A stretch of 49,866 nt of DNA, taken from NCBI GenBank assembly GCA_964579415.1, contig CAZOGW010000006.1:1-49866 (forward strand), read 5' to 3'. The notes beneath the pieces are model-generated. The model saw only the letters and a list, made by a program, of their open reading frames with translations. It was not told where the DNA came from and made no database searches. A program made the translations under genes and the position numbers. The stretch comes from CAZOGW01 sp964579415. Its GTDB lineage: Bacteria; Actinomycetota; Acidimicrobiia; Spongiisociales; UBA5794. Shown piece after piece: positions 42,473 to 49,866 of this stretch (within the stretch, counting starts at the first letter, position 1; each line of letters begins with the position of its first letter).

Positions 42473-43371
42473 GGGCCACCGCCGGGATCGACATCGGGGG
42501 GACCACCACCGACGCCGTCGTCGTCGCCGGAGACGGACAGGTGCTGGCGCGGGTCACCCTTCCCACGGTCCCGGGGGACGCCTCCGCCGTCGCCGCAACC
42601 GCCACCGACGCCCTCCGCCTCGCTTTCGGCAACGCCGGCACCGATGAGATCTCTGCTCTCGGTGTCGGCATCCCCGGGCTGGTGGACTGCGCCGCCGGCT
42701 CGACCCGGCACGCCATCAACCTCGGTATCGGTGACGAGCCCCTCCCCATCGGTCCGCTGCTGGCCGGCGGCTTCGGCGTCCCCGTCGCCGTCGACAACGA
42801 CGCCCGCACCGCTGCCCTCGGCGTCTACGCCGACGCCGTCGCCGCCCACACCGGCCTGGAGGACATGGCCTACGTCAGTATCGGCACCGGCATCTCGGCC
42901 GGCCTGGTGCTGGGTGGCGCCCTCTACCGCGGTCGGGGCGGGGCCGCCGGCGAGATCGGGCACATCGTCGTCGACGCCGCCGGCCGGCCCTGCAAGTGCG
43001 GGCAGCGGGGCTGCCTGGAGACCGTCGTCTCCGGCGAGGTGCTGCGGGGTGTCCCCGCCACCGCCGAGGTCGTGGCGGCACTGGCCACCACCGCGGTGGC
43101 GTTGGTGCTCACCCTCGACGTCGAGCAGATCTGGCTCGGAGGCGGTGCCGTTCACCACACCCCGGGCATGGTGGGGAGCCTACGCACCGCTCTCACCAGC
43201 GCCGAGGCCACCTCACCGCTCCTGGCCCGCCTCGCCCCCTCCTCACGGATCTTCACCACCGATCCCGACCGTCCCGTCGGCGCAATCGGAGCCGCCCGGC
43301 TCGCCGCCGATCGGGTCGCCGGGTGGGTGACACCTCTGGAAACGCAAACAACCACAAGGAAAGGGGAGTAG
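42469..43371 (+). CDS. ROK-family sugar kinase (N-acetylglucosamine kinase-like)
   Basis: The 300-residue kinase has the phosphate-1 motif GIDIGGTTTDAVVV, the Gly-rich GVGIPGLVD, DNDARTAALG with the catalytic Asp, SIGTGISAGLVLGG, the GEIGH motif and the ROK zinc motif CKCGQRGCLE. It has no DNA-binding domain, unlike its upstream neighbour. In this setting it should phosphorylate N-acetylglucosamine or a related hexosamine released by the GH3 enzyme. It starts with GTG in a 4-bp overlap; the substrate-binding protein gene follows after 4 bp. Confidence 0.9.
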   Translation: MRATAGIDIGGTTTDAVVVAGDGQVLARVTLPTVPGDASAVAATATDALRLAFGNAGTDEISALGVGIPGLVDCAAGSTRHAINLGIGDEPLPIGPLLAGGFGVPVAVDNDARTAALGVYADAVAAHTGLEDMAYVSIGTGISAGLVLGGALYRGRGGAAGEIGHIVVDAAGRPCKCGQRGCLETVVSGEVLRGVPATAEVVAALATTAVALVLTLDVEQIWLGGGAVHHTPGMVGSLRTALTSAEATSPLLARLAPSSRIFTTDPDRPVGAIGAARLAADRVAGWVTPLETQTTTRKGE

Positions 43372-43375
43372 GACC

Positions 43376-44761
43376 ATGCGGAACTTCCGAATGATCTTGC
43401 TCGTGGCCGTGCTGGCGATCTTCGCCGCGGCATGCGCCGACACACCGGACGGGGCGGATTCCTCCACGGGGGCCCCCGCCGACACCACCGAAGCCGACAC
43501 CACGGCTGCGGTCGCCGAGGGGCCGTACCAGCACCTCGCCCGCGCCGAGGCGGGTGAGTTCGCCGGCACCAGCGTCGAGATCCTCTCGCAGTGGATCGAA
43601 GCCGAGCAGGAGAACTTCCGTGGCTCGCTGGCGGCGTTCGCCGAGCGCACCGGGATCACCATCAACTCCGAGGGCATCACCGACTACGAGACCATCCTCG
43701 CCACCCGCGTCGACGGCGGCAACGCCCCCGACCTGGCCCAGGTGGCCCAGCCGGGGCTGATGCAGTCCTTCGCCGCCGAGGGCAACCTGGTGGCGCTCGA
43801 CGACTGGATCAACACCGACCAGCTCGCCGAGGACTACATCGAGTCATTCGTCGACCTCGCCAGCCACGACGGCAACCTCTACGGCGTCTACTACAAGGGC
43901 GACATCAAGTCGATCGTCTGGTACCCGGTCCAGGCCTTCGCCGACGCCGGCTACGAGGTCCCGACCACCTGGGACGAGCTGATCGCTCTCTCCGACCAGA
44001 TCATCGCCGACGGCAACGGCAACCCGTGGTGCATCTCCATCGAGCACGGCGACGCCACCGGCTGGGTCGCCACCGACTGGATCGAGGACGTGCTGCTGCG
44101 GACGGCTCCGCCTGAGGTCTACGACCAGTGGGTCGCCCACGAGATCCCCTTCAACGACCCCGAGGTGCTCGAGGCCGCCGACTACGTGAACCAAATCTGG
44201 TTCACCGACGACTACGTCTACGGCGGCAACACCGCCATCAACGCCACCTGGGTGGGCGACACGCAGACGCCGATGTTCGCCGCCGGCGGGCCGGAGTGCT
44301 GGATGCACAAGCAGGCGGCGTGGATCCCCGAGTTCTGGCCGGAGGGCACCGTCGCCGGTGAGGACAGCTCCTTCTTCTACTTCCCCCCGATCGAGGAGGA
44401 GTTCGGCAGCCCGGTGCTGGGCGGTGGTGACATGTTCGTCATGTTCGACGACCGTCCCGAGGTGCGCGCCGTCCTCGAGTTCCTCGCCACCGCCGAGGCG
44501 GCCCAGGGCTGGATCGAAGCCGGCGGCTTCATCTCCCCCAACCAGAGCGTCCCGCTCGACTGGTACCAGACCTACCCGAACGACGCGCTGGCGGCGATCC
44601 TCGCCGAGGCGGACACCTTCCGCTTCGACGGTTCGGACACCATGCCCGCAGAGGTCGGCAATGGCACCTTCTGGGGTGGCATGATCGACTGGGTGTCCGC
44701 CAACGGGGACAACACCGGCGAGGTGTTCGACGCAATCGAGGCGAGCTGGCCGGCCGGCTGA
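43376..44761 (+). CDS. ABC sugar-binding lipoprotein
   Basis: The 461-residue protein is an extracytoplasmic solute-binding lipoprotein of family 1: signal sequence MRNFRMILLVAVLAIFAAAC with the lipobox Cys20, an acidic Thr/Ala-rich linker (residues 21-48), then a maltose-binding-protein-like fold (VEILSQWIEAEQENF, ETILATRVDGGNAPDLAQVAQPG, YEVPTTWDELIAL). Related proteins bind alpha-glucosides or other oligosaccharides. AAGGGGAG precedes its ATG. It is separated from the permeases by a heptamer array and a strong hairpin. Confidence 0.92.
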   Translation: MRNFRMILLVAVLAIFAAACADTPDGADSSTGAPADTTEADTTAAVAEGPYQHLARAEAGEFAGTSVEILSQWIEAEQENFRGSLAAFAERTGITINSEGITDYETILATRVDGGNAPDLAQVAQPGLMQSFAAEGNLVALDDWINTDQLAEDYIESFVDLASHDGNLYGVYYKGDIKSIVWYPVQAFADAGYEVPTTWDELIALSDQIIADGNGNPWCISIEHGDATGWVATDWIEDVLLRTAPPEVYDQWVAHEIPFNDPEVLEAADYVNQIWFTDDYVYGGNTAINATWVGDTQTPMFAAGGPECWMHKQAAWIPEFWPEGTVAGEDSSFFYFPPIEEEFGSPVLGGGDMFVMFDDRPEVRAVLEFLATAEAAQGWIEAGGFISPNQSVPLDWYQTYPNDALAAILAEADTFRFDGSDTMPAEVGNGTFWGGMIDWVSANGDNTGEVFDAIEASWPAG

Positions 44762-44773
44762 AGCAGCCGGCAG

Positions 44774-44801
44774 TACTTGGTACTTGGTACTTGGTACTAG
44801 G
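44774..44801. repeat. Heptamer array 14 (4 units)
   Basis: TACTTGG three times, then TACTAGG, 12 bp after the binding-protein stop and inside the sugar operon. Confidence 0.9.
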
Positions 44802-44832
44802 TACGGGCTGATTGCTGAGGTGATCAAGACAG

Positions 44833-44867
44833 GAGGGTCGGGGTGCCCGGTGGGTACCCCGACCCTC
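44833..44867 (+). terminator. Strong intra-operon hairpin
   Basis: GAGGGTCGGGGT (44833-44844) pairs perfectly with ACCCCGACCCTC (44856-44867), and further CCC/GGG pairing closes the loop. It lies between the binding-protein and permease genes and has no T-tract. It may be a partial terminator or a 3' stabilising hairpin that raises the level of the binding protein over the permeases. Confidence 0.6.
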
Positions 44868-44886
44868 AGAACGGACCGGAGAGGTG

Positions 44887-46065
44887 ATGGCGGCGCAGGT
44901 ATCGAGGCAGGAGAGCGGGCGGGGGAGGGGGCTCCTTCTCTCGGTGCTGGGTCTGGCTGCGGTGGTGGCGGCGCTGTGGTTCGCCACCGGCTTCCTCAAG
45001 GCGGAGGACGCCGCCGAGGGCATCCTCTCCGGGTTCTACCGGCTGATCGGCCTCGGTGACCAGGCCGACCTCATCGACACGTACGGGCTCAGCCCGGTGG
45101 CCAACAAGCTGATCATCGCCATGGTCGCCCTCGTCGTCGGCATCGCCGGGATCTGGGCGCTGTTCATCGCCACCAACCGCATCGTCGACCATCTCGGCCA
45201 CGTGTGGGTGCACCGGGTGCGCCCCTGGGTCTTCCTCGTCCCGGCCCTGGCGCTGGTCGGCTTCTACCTGGTGTTCCCCACCATCCGCACCATCATGCTC
45301 AGTGTCACCGACAGGCCCGAGGGGACCGGCCTGCTCGACAACTACCGGCACGCCTTCACCGACCCGACGATGTTGCTCGCCATGCGCAACAACGTCCTCT
45401 GGCTGGTGCTGGGGACCGGCGGAGCCGTGATCATCGGCCTCGCCTTCGCCACCCTCGTCGACCGCGTGAAGCGGGAGGCGCTGGCCAAGACCTTCGTCTT
45501 CCTCCCCCTCGCCATCTCCATGGTGGGCGCTGCGGTGGTGTGGCGGTTCGTCTACTACTGGCGCCCTGCCGGCCAGCCCCAGATCGGTCTCCTCAACGCC
45601 GTCCTCACCGCCGCCGGCAACGAGCCGGTGGCCATCCTGCAGACGCCCCCGGTCAATACGCTGGCGCTGATCGTCATCATGGTCTGGCTCCAGGTGGGGT
45701 TCGTCATGGTGGTGCTGTCGTCGGCGATCAAGGGAGTACCCACCGAGATCATCGAGGCGGCCCGCATCGACGGCGCCGGTGAGTGGCAGGTCTTCCGCCG
45801 CGTCGTCATCCCCACCATCCGCGGCTCGGTCATAACCGTCGCCACCACGGTGTTCATCGCCATCCTCAAGGTGTTCGACATCGTGTTCGTCACCACCGGG
45901 GGGCGCTTCGAGACCGACGTGGTGGCCAACCGCATGTTCACCGAGATGATCCGCTTCCGGAACTTCGGCAAGGCCAGCGCCCTGGCCGTCATCCTGTTCG
46001 TGGCCGTGGTCCCCATCATGGTGGTCAACATCCGCAACCTGCGGAAGCAGGGGATCGGCGTATGA
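44887..46065 (+). CDS. ABC sugar permease, first (MalF/UgpA-like)
   Basis: The 392-residue membrane protein has an extra N-terminal section with two helices (residues 17-34 and 70-97), as in alpha-glucoside permeases of the AglF kind, followed by the MalF-like six-helix core. The EAA loop reads EAARIDGAGEWQVFRRVVIP and contacts the ATPase. GGAG 5 nt upstream supports the ATG; a GTG at 44884 adjoins it. The second permease starts in a 4-bp overlap. No dedicated ATPase gene is in the window; a shared MsiK/UgpC-like ATPase elsewhere is probable. Confidence 0.92.
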   Translation: MAAQVSRQESGRGRGLLLSVLGLAAVVAALWFATGFLKAEDAAEGILSGFYRLIGLGDQADLIDTYGLSPVANKLIIAMVALVVGIAGIWALFIATNRIVDHLGHVWVHRVRPWVFLVPALALVGFYLVFPTIRTIMLSVTDRPEGTGLLDNYRHAFTDPTMLLAMRNNVLWLVLGTGGAVIIGLAFATLVDRVKREALAKTFVFLPLAISMVGAAVVWRFVYYWRPAGQPQIGLLNAVLTAAGNEPVAILQTPPVNTLALIVIMVWLQVGFVMVVLSSAIKGVPTEIIEAARIDGAGEWQVFRRVVIPTIRGSVITVATTVFIAILKVFDIVFVTTGGRFETDVVANRMFTEMIRFRNFGKASALAVILFVAVVPIMVVNIRNLRKQGIGV

Positions 46066-46967
46066 CAACCGCCACCCGTAACCGGCGTAGGGGGATCCCC
46101 GCCTCCCGGCTCGACCCGCTGGGGACGAGTATCTGGTCCCGCACCTGGGTCAAGGTCTCCGTCGCCTTCATCGCCGCGCTGTGGTCGGTCCCCACCGCCG
46201 GGCTCCTCATCAGCTCGTTCCGCTCGCCCGACGACATCAACTCGAGCGGCTGGTGGACCGTCTTCGCCCACCCCTTCACCGAGGCGTGGACGCTCGTCAA
46301 CTACGAACAGGTGCTCGGCGCCGACGGCATGTTCGAGGCGTTCATCAACAGCCTCATCGTCACCATCCCGGCGACTGTGATCCCCATCACCATCGCCGCC
46401 TTCGCCGCCTACGCCTTCGCCTGGATGAGGTTCCCCGGGCGGGGCGTCCTCTTCGCCGTCGTGGTGGGGCTGCTGGTGGTCCCGCTCCAGATGACCCTGG
46501 TGCCGCTGCTGCGCCTCTACAACGCGCTCGACCTCACCGGCACCTTCCTCGGGGTGTGGCTGGCGCATGCCGCCTTCGGCCTGCCGCTGGCGATCTACCT
46601 GCTCTACAACTACATATCCCAGCTTCCCAAGGACATCTTCGAGTCGGCGTTCATCGACGGCGCCAGCCACTTCACCGCCTTCACCCGGCTGGTGCTCCCG
46701 CTGTCGATGCCGGCGTTGGCGTCGTTCGCCATCTTCCAGTTCCTCTGGGTCTGGAACGACCTGCTGGTGGCGCTGGTGTTCCTCGGCACCGACTCGCAGG
46801 TGGCGGTGATGACGGCACAACTGAACGAGCTGGTGGGAACCCGCGGCCAGGACTGGCACATCCTCACCGCCGGCGCCTTCGTCACCATGGTCGTCCCGCT
46901 CGTCGTGTTCATCGGGCTGCAGCGCTTCTTCGTCCGCGGCCTCCTCGCCGGGTCGGTGAAAGGTTGA
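46062..46967 (+). CDS. ABC sugar permease, second (MalG/UgpE-like)
   Basis: The 301-residue membrane protein has six hydrophobic helices and a basic N-terminus (TRNRRRGIPASRLD). The large loop after the first helix (SSFRSPDDINSSGWW) and the EAA-type loop ESAFIDGASHFTAFTRLVLP are typical of the MalG partner. It overlaps the first permease by 4 bp and the GH3 gene by 4 bp. Together with the lipoprotein it forms the importer of this module. Confidence 0.93.
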   Translation: MTTATRNRRRGIPASRLDPLGTSIWSRTWVKVSVAFIAALWSVPTAGLLISSFRSPDDINSSGWWTVFAHPFTEAWTLVNYEQVLGADGMFEAFINSLIVTIPATVIPITIAAFAAYAFAWMRFPGRGVLFAVVVGLLVVPLQMTLVPLLRLYNALDLTGTFLGVWLAHAAFGLPLAIYLLYNYISQLPKDIFESAFIDGASHFTAFTRLVLPLSMPALASFAIFQFLWVWNDLLVALVFLGTDSQVAVMTAQLNELVGTRGQDWHILTAGAFVTMVVPLVVFIGLQRFFVRGLLAGSVKG

Positions 46968-48508
46968 CCGCACCGGCCGAAGCGCGGCTCATGGTCGGCT
47001 GGGAGGGCCGTACCCCGCCGCAGTGGCTCGCCGCCGAGCCGGTGGAACGCCGCCCGGCCGGGTTCATCGTCGGCCGCCACTCCAACATCGACGGCGTCGT
47101 CCAGGTCCGGCGCCTCACCACCGCCCTCCAGGAGTCGGCGCCGCCGGGGAGACCCTTCCTCATCGCCGCCGACGAGGAGGGCGGGCAGCTCTCCGCCTTT
47201 GTCGGGATGGTCACGCCGTTCCCGGGCAACATGGCCCTGGGCGCTGCCGGCGACGAGGACCTGGCCCGCAAGGTGGGCCTCGCCACCGCCGGCGAGCTGC
47301 GAGCCCTGGGCGTCAACGTCGTCCTGGCGCCGGTCGTCGACGTCGCCACCGTGCCCGGCAACCCGTCGCTGGGCATCCGCGCCTTCGGCGACGACCCCGC
47401 CACCGTCGGGCGCCTCGGCGCCGCCATGGTCGCCGGTTACCGGGAAGGCGGGGTAGCGGCCACCGCCAAACACTTTCCCGGCAAGGGGGAGGCCGCCGTC
47501 GACCCCCACGATGTCCTCCCCGTCCTCGACCTCGATGCCGCCCGGCTCGACGCCGTCGAGTTCGTCCCCTTCCGGGCGGCGCTCGCCGCCGGATGCGACC
47601 TGCTCATGGTCGGCCATTACGCGGTGCCTTCCCTCACCGGCAGCCGGACCGTGCCGCTGTCGGCCAGCCCGGCGCTGGAGCCGCTGGTACGGGACCGCCT
47701 CGGCTTCAACGGGGTGATCATGTCCGACGCCCTCGACATGGGGGCATTCACAGGCTCCGCCACCACCGCCGACCTGGTCACGGCGGGGATCGACCTGCTG
47801 CTGTGCACCCGGGACAGGGCCCACCACCTTGAGGCCGCCGGCGCCGTCGCCGCCGACAGCCCCGCCCGGCACGCCTTCGCCGCCGCCCGCGTCGACGGGC
47901 TGCGGCGCCGCCTCGCCGATGCCGCCGACCCCGGCGAGGACGTTGTCGGATGCGCCGCGCACCGCGAGCTTGCCGCCACCGTGGCCGCCCGCTCGACGAC
48001 CCTGGTGCGTGACGGCGGCCGGCTCCCGCTCGACCCCGCCGCCCGCATCCTGGCGGTGATGCCGCGGCCCGGGGACCTCACCCCGGCCGATACGTCGTCG
48101 CTGCAACCGCCGTTGCTGGCGGCGGCGCTGCGCCGCCACGCCGGGCTCGTCACCGAGATCGTCGTCCCGTTGGACCCCTCGGGCGCCGACGTCGTCGCCG
48201 TGGAGCGGACCGCCGCCGACCACGACGTCGTCGTCGTCGGGACCATCGCCGCCGATGCCCACCAGGGGCAGGCGGAGCTGGTGCGGCGCGTCGTCTCGAC
48301 CCACGACGCGGTCGTCACCGTTGCGTTGCGCACACCCTTCGACCTCGCCGCCTACCCGGAGGCGGCTACCCACATCTGCACCTACTCGGTGCTCCCGCCG
48401 TCGCTCGACGCCCTCGCCGCCGCCCTGTTCGGCGACGCCGGGTTCCCCGGCCGGCTCCCGGCCGCCGTACCCGGGCTGTACCCGACCGGACATCGGGGCG
48501 GCACATGA
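46964..48508 (+). CDS. Cytoplasmic glycoside hydrolase family 3 enzyme (NagZ-like)
   Basis: The 514-residue enzyme lacks a signal peptide. The NagZ-type active site is present: AADEEGGQL, ATAKHFPGKG (Lys169-His170), DPH in the flexible loop (the NagZ His/Asp dyad) and the nucleophile Asp255 in GVIMSDALDMGAF. A C-terminal domain ends FPGRLPAAVPGLYPTG. It should remove terminal GlcNAc from an imported disaccharide or muropeptide fragment. The likely start is TTG, overlapping the permease stop (TTGA); an ATG at 46991 is possible. Confidence 0.9.
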   Translation: MTAPAEARLMVGWEGRTPPQWLAAEPVERRPAGFIVGRHSNIDGVVQVRRLTTALQESAPPGRPFLIAADEEGGQLSAFVGMVTPFPGNMALGAAGDEDLARKVGLATAGELRALGVNVVLAPVVDVATVPGNPSLGIRAFGDDPATVGRLGAAMVAGYREGGVAATAKHFPGKGEAAVDPHDVLPVLDLDAARLDAVEFVPFRAALAAGCDLLMVGHYAVPSLTGSRTVPLSASPALEPLVRDRLGFNGVIMSDALDMGAFTGSATTADLVTAGIDLLLCTRDRAHHLEAAGAVAADSPARHAFAAARVDGLRRRLADAADPGEDVVGCAAHRELAATVAARSTTLVRDGGRLPLDPAARILAVMPRPGDLTPADTSSLQPPLLAAALRRHAGLVTEIVVPLDPSGADVVAVERTAADHDVVVVGTIAADAHQGQAELVRRVVSTHDAVVTVALRTPFDLAAYPEAATHICTYSVLPPSLDALAAALFGDAGFPGRLPAAVPGLYPTGHRGGT

Positions 48509-49521
48509 GCACGCTGTGGGACGAGATCCACGAGCAGCCCGCGGCGGTCGAGCGGGCCCTGGCGAGTACCCGCCAGGCGGCGGCGCCGCTCGCCGGAGAC
48601 CGCCGCGTCGAGGAGTCCACCCATGTCGTGATCGCCGCCCGGGGCACGTCGGACAACGCCGCCCGCTACGCCCAGTACGTGTGGGGGGCCCGTAATCACC
48701 GCACTGTGGCCCTGGCGGCACCGTCGCTGTTCGGGCCCTACGCAGCCCCGCCCCGGCTCGACGGCGCCTTCGTCGTCGCCATCTCCCAGTCCGGCGCCTC
48801 CCCGGACCTGATCGCCGTCGTCGAAGAGGCGGTCGGCCAGGGGAGACCGACGATGGCGATCACCAACGAGCCGGCGTCGCCGTTGGCGGGCGCCGCCGAC
48901 CACGTCGTCCCACTCGATGCCGGCCCCGAGTTGGCGGTGGCGGCCACCAAGACCTACACCGCCTCGCTGGCCGTCGTTGCCGCCCTGTCCGACCTGTGGC
49001 GGGGCGGCCTCGACGCTGAGCTGCGGCGGCTCCCCGAGGTCGTCGCCGCCACCCTCGCCGGTGGCGCCGAGAGCCCTGACCTCGGTTTCCTGGTCGCGGC
49101 AGACCGCGTCGCCGTGGTGGGGCGGGGCTACAACCAGGCGACCGCATTCGAGATGGCGCTCAAGATGCAGGAGCTGTCCCAGGTACTCGCCCACCCCTAT
49201 TCGGCGGCCGACTTCCGCCACGGCCCGCTGGCCCTCGTCGAGCCCGGCTTTCCTATCGTGCTGGTCACGGCCGCCGGCGCCCTCGCCGTCGATCTCGCCG
49301 ACCTGGCCGCCACGGTCGCCGGCCTCGGCGCCGACGTGCTGACGCTGGGCAATGACATGCCGGCAGGTCCCCGCACCGCCGCCTACGCCGCCACCGAGGA
49401 ATGGCTCAGCCCGATCCCCGCCATAGTCGCCGGCCAACTACTCACTCACCACCTCACCCGCCTCCGCGGCCTAGATCCCGACAGCCCCCGCACCATCACC
49501 AAAGTCACCCGCACCCACTGA
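48505..49521 (+). CDS. SIS-domain sugar-phosphate isomerase/deaminase (NagB-II/AgaS/GlmS-like)
   Basis: The 338-residue protein has two SIS domains and no glutamine amidotransferase domain. Visible GlmS-like elements are AARGTSDNAARYAQY, FVVAISQSGASPDLIAVV, ELAVAATKTYTASLAVVAAL and MALKMQELSQVLAHPYSAADFRHGPLALV. It probably deaminates glucosamine 6-phosphate to fructose 6-phosphate, or acts on a related sugar phosphate. Its ATG overlaps the GH3 stop by 4 bp and it is the last gene of the operon. No nagA deacetylase is visible; it may be encoded elsewhere. Confidence 0.9.
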   Translation: MSTLWDEIHEQPAAVERALASTRQAAAPLAGDRRVEESTHVVIAARGTSDNAARYAQYVWGARNHRTVALAAPSLFGPYAAPPRLDGAFVVAISQSGASPDLIAVVEEAVGQGRPTMAITNEPASPLAGAADHVVPLDAGPELAVAATKTYTASLAVVAALSDLWRGGLDAELRRLPEVVAATLAGGAESPDLGFLVAADRVAVVGRGYNQATAFEMALKMQELSQVLAHPYSAADFRHGPLALVEPGFPIVLVTAAGALAVDLADLAATVAGLGADVLTLGNDMPAGPRTAAYAATEEWLSPIPAIVAGQLLTHHLTRLRGLDPDSPRTITKVTRTH

Positions 49522-49533
49522 CCATCGGCTTCG

Positions 49534-49584
49534 TCCTCCCCCGCCGCTTCGTGGGGCACGGTTTCATCCTCCCCCGCCGCTTCG
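49534..49584. repeat. 18-bp direct repeat after the sugar operon
   Basis: TCCTCCCCCGCCGCTTCG occurs at 49534-49551 and again at 49567-49584; the second copy forms the left arm of a terminator-like hairpin. The sequence is similar to the reverse complement of the terminal 34-bp repeats. Confidence 0.8.
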
Positions 49585-49594
49585 GCGGGGGAGG
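49568..49594 (+). terminator. Terminator-like hairpin after the amino-sugar operon
   Basis: CCTCCCCCGCC (49568-49578) pairs perfectly with GGCGGGGGAGG (49584-49594) around GCTTC. It is a very stable stem 47 bp after the operon stop, without a T-tract. Confidence 0.65.
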
Positions 49595-49783
49595 TGGCCG
49601 ATCGGCTCACCTGGCGCGATCAGACCTCATCGTGTGCACCACCTCGTAGTGGCCGATCGGTCGGAGGGGGTCTTCGTCGGAGGTTCGTGTTGAGCTGGCT
49701 GCGAGCCGGGGGAGTGCGCGCCATGAGGACCCCCCTCGACCCCGACTCCGCTAGCGCTCCGCCGGGCCCACTCCCCCCGTCAA
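49595..49783. other. Apparent non-coding stretch
   Basis: No frame with convincing codon bias, start signal or family resemblance is visible here. It lies between the hairpin and the terminal repeats; short open frames exist but look like chance. Confidence 0.5.
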
Positions 49784-49866
49784 AGCCCGGGGGGAGATGA
49801 AGAACCCGTCTCCGCGAAGCCCGGGGGGAGATGAAGAACCCGTCTCCGCGAAGCCCGGGGGGAGAT
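49784..49866. repeat. 34-bp tandem repeat cut by the window end
   Basis: Two perfect 34-bp units (49784-49817 and 49818-49851) and 15 bases of a third. Each unit starts AGCCCGGGGGGAGATGAAGA and contains GGAGA and TCTCC as an inverted repeat around an 11-nt loop. There is no spacer between units, so it is not a CRISPR. Confidence 0.92.

Noticed and set aside
49522..49800. Short open frames after the SIS gene
   Set aside because: No start signals, Pro/Arg-rich composition and overlap with repeats and the hairpin.
49784..49866. Terminal repeats as a CRISPR array
   Set aside because: Units are directly adjacent with no spacer sequence, and no cas genes are visible.

Overview
The window is about 50 kb of very GC-rich, gene-dense DNA from a bacterium. 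It most likely belongs to the Actinomycetota, perhaps an Acidimicrobiia-like lineage. Reasons: strong GC bias at third codon positions, frequent GTG and TTG starts, long runs of genes overlapping by ATGA or GTGA, several genes with a -10-like hexamer only 6-10 nt before the start codon (leaderless style), an actinobacterial tad pilus locus with a DUF4244/Flp-like pilin, and a topA-MFS-tmk-holB order. The lineage is an inference from gene content. Two runs of N (3844-3943 and 39863-39872) show that this is a draft scaffold. No rRNA, tRNA, CRISPR array or insertion sequence was seen.

Layout. 1-3711: end of folD, two small membrane proteins, icd, mdh and an HU gene. 3956-6555: an SCP2-like protein facing an ABC exporter-XRE regulator operon that is preceded by a perfect 13-bp palindrome. 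6617-8545: an RRM RNA-binding protein, cobO and a HAD-IB phosphatase with a C-terminal membrane anchor. 8632-12492: a compact tad operon (TadZ-like, CpaF, TadB, TadC, Flp, TadE, second TadE/TadG-like), then a convergent LCP lipoprotein. 13898-18842: trkA, trkH and a K+-dependent-type membrane pyrophosphatase. 18937-28811: a cation diffusion facilitator, a tandem histidine phosphatase, a glycosyltransferase, topA, an MFS transporter, tmk, holB and a PlsC-like acyltransferase. 28819-35215 (minus strand): a membrane-anchored CHAT (caspase-like) protease and a 1261-aa LPATG-anchored vWA/DUF11 surface protein. 35353-40920: an epimerase, a hydrolase-TetR pair, TauE, a YqeY-like protein, and a DUF47-PiT phosphate transport operon behind a PHO-box-like repeat. 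41348-49521: a seven-gene amino-sugar module (ROK repressor, ROK kinase, ABC importer, cytoplasmic GH3, SIS isomerase/deaminase). The window ends in a 34-bp tandem repeat.

The most unusual signal is a family of heptanucleotide tandem arrays scattered between genes. There are about fifteen, with units such as TACGTAG, TACGTGA, TACTTGG, TACTAGG and TATCCGG, always with a 7-bp period. They lie between convergent, co-directional and divergent genes alike, often supply the stop codon of the neighbouring gene, and one contains the 100-N gap. The most interesting gene pair is the CHAT protease with a polytopic membrane domain beside the sortase-type vWA/DUF11 surface protein, which could be an undescribed envelope-associated protease system.
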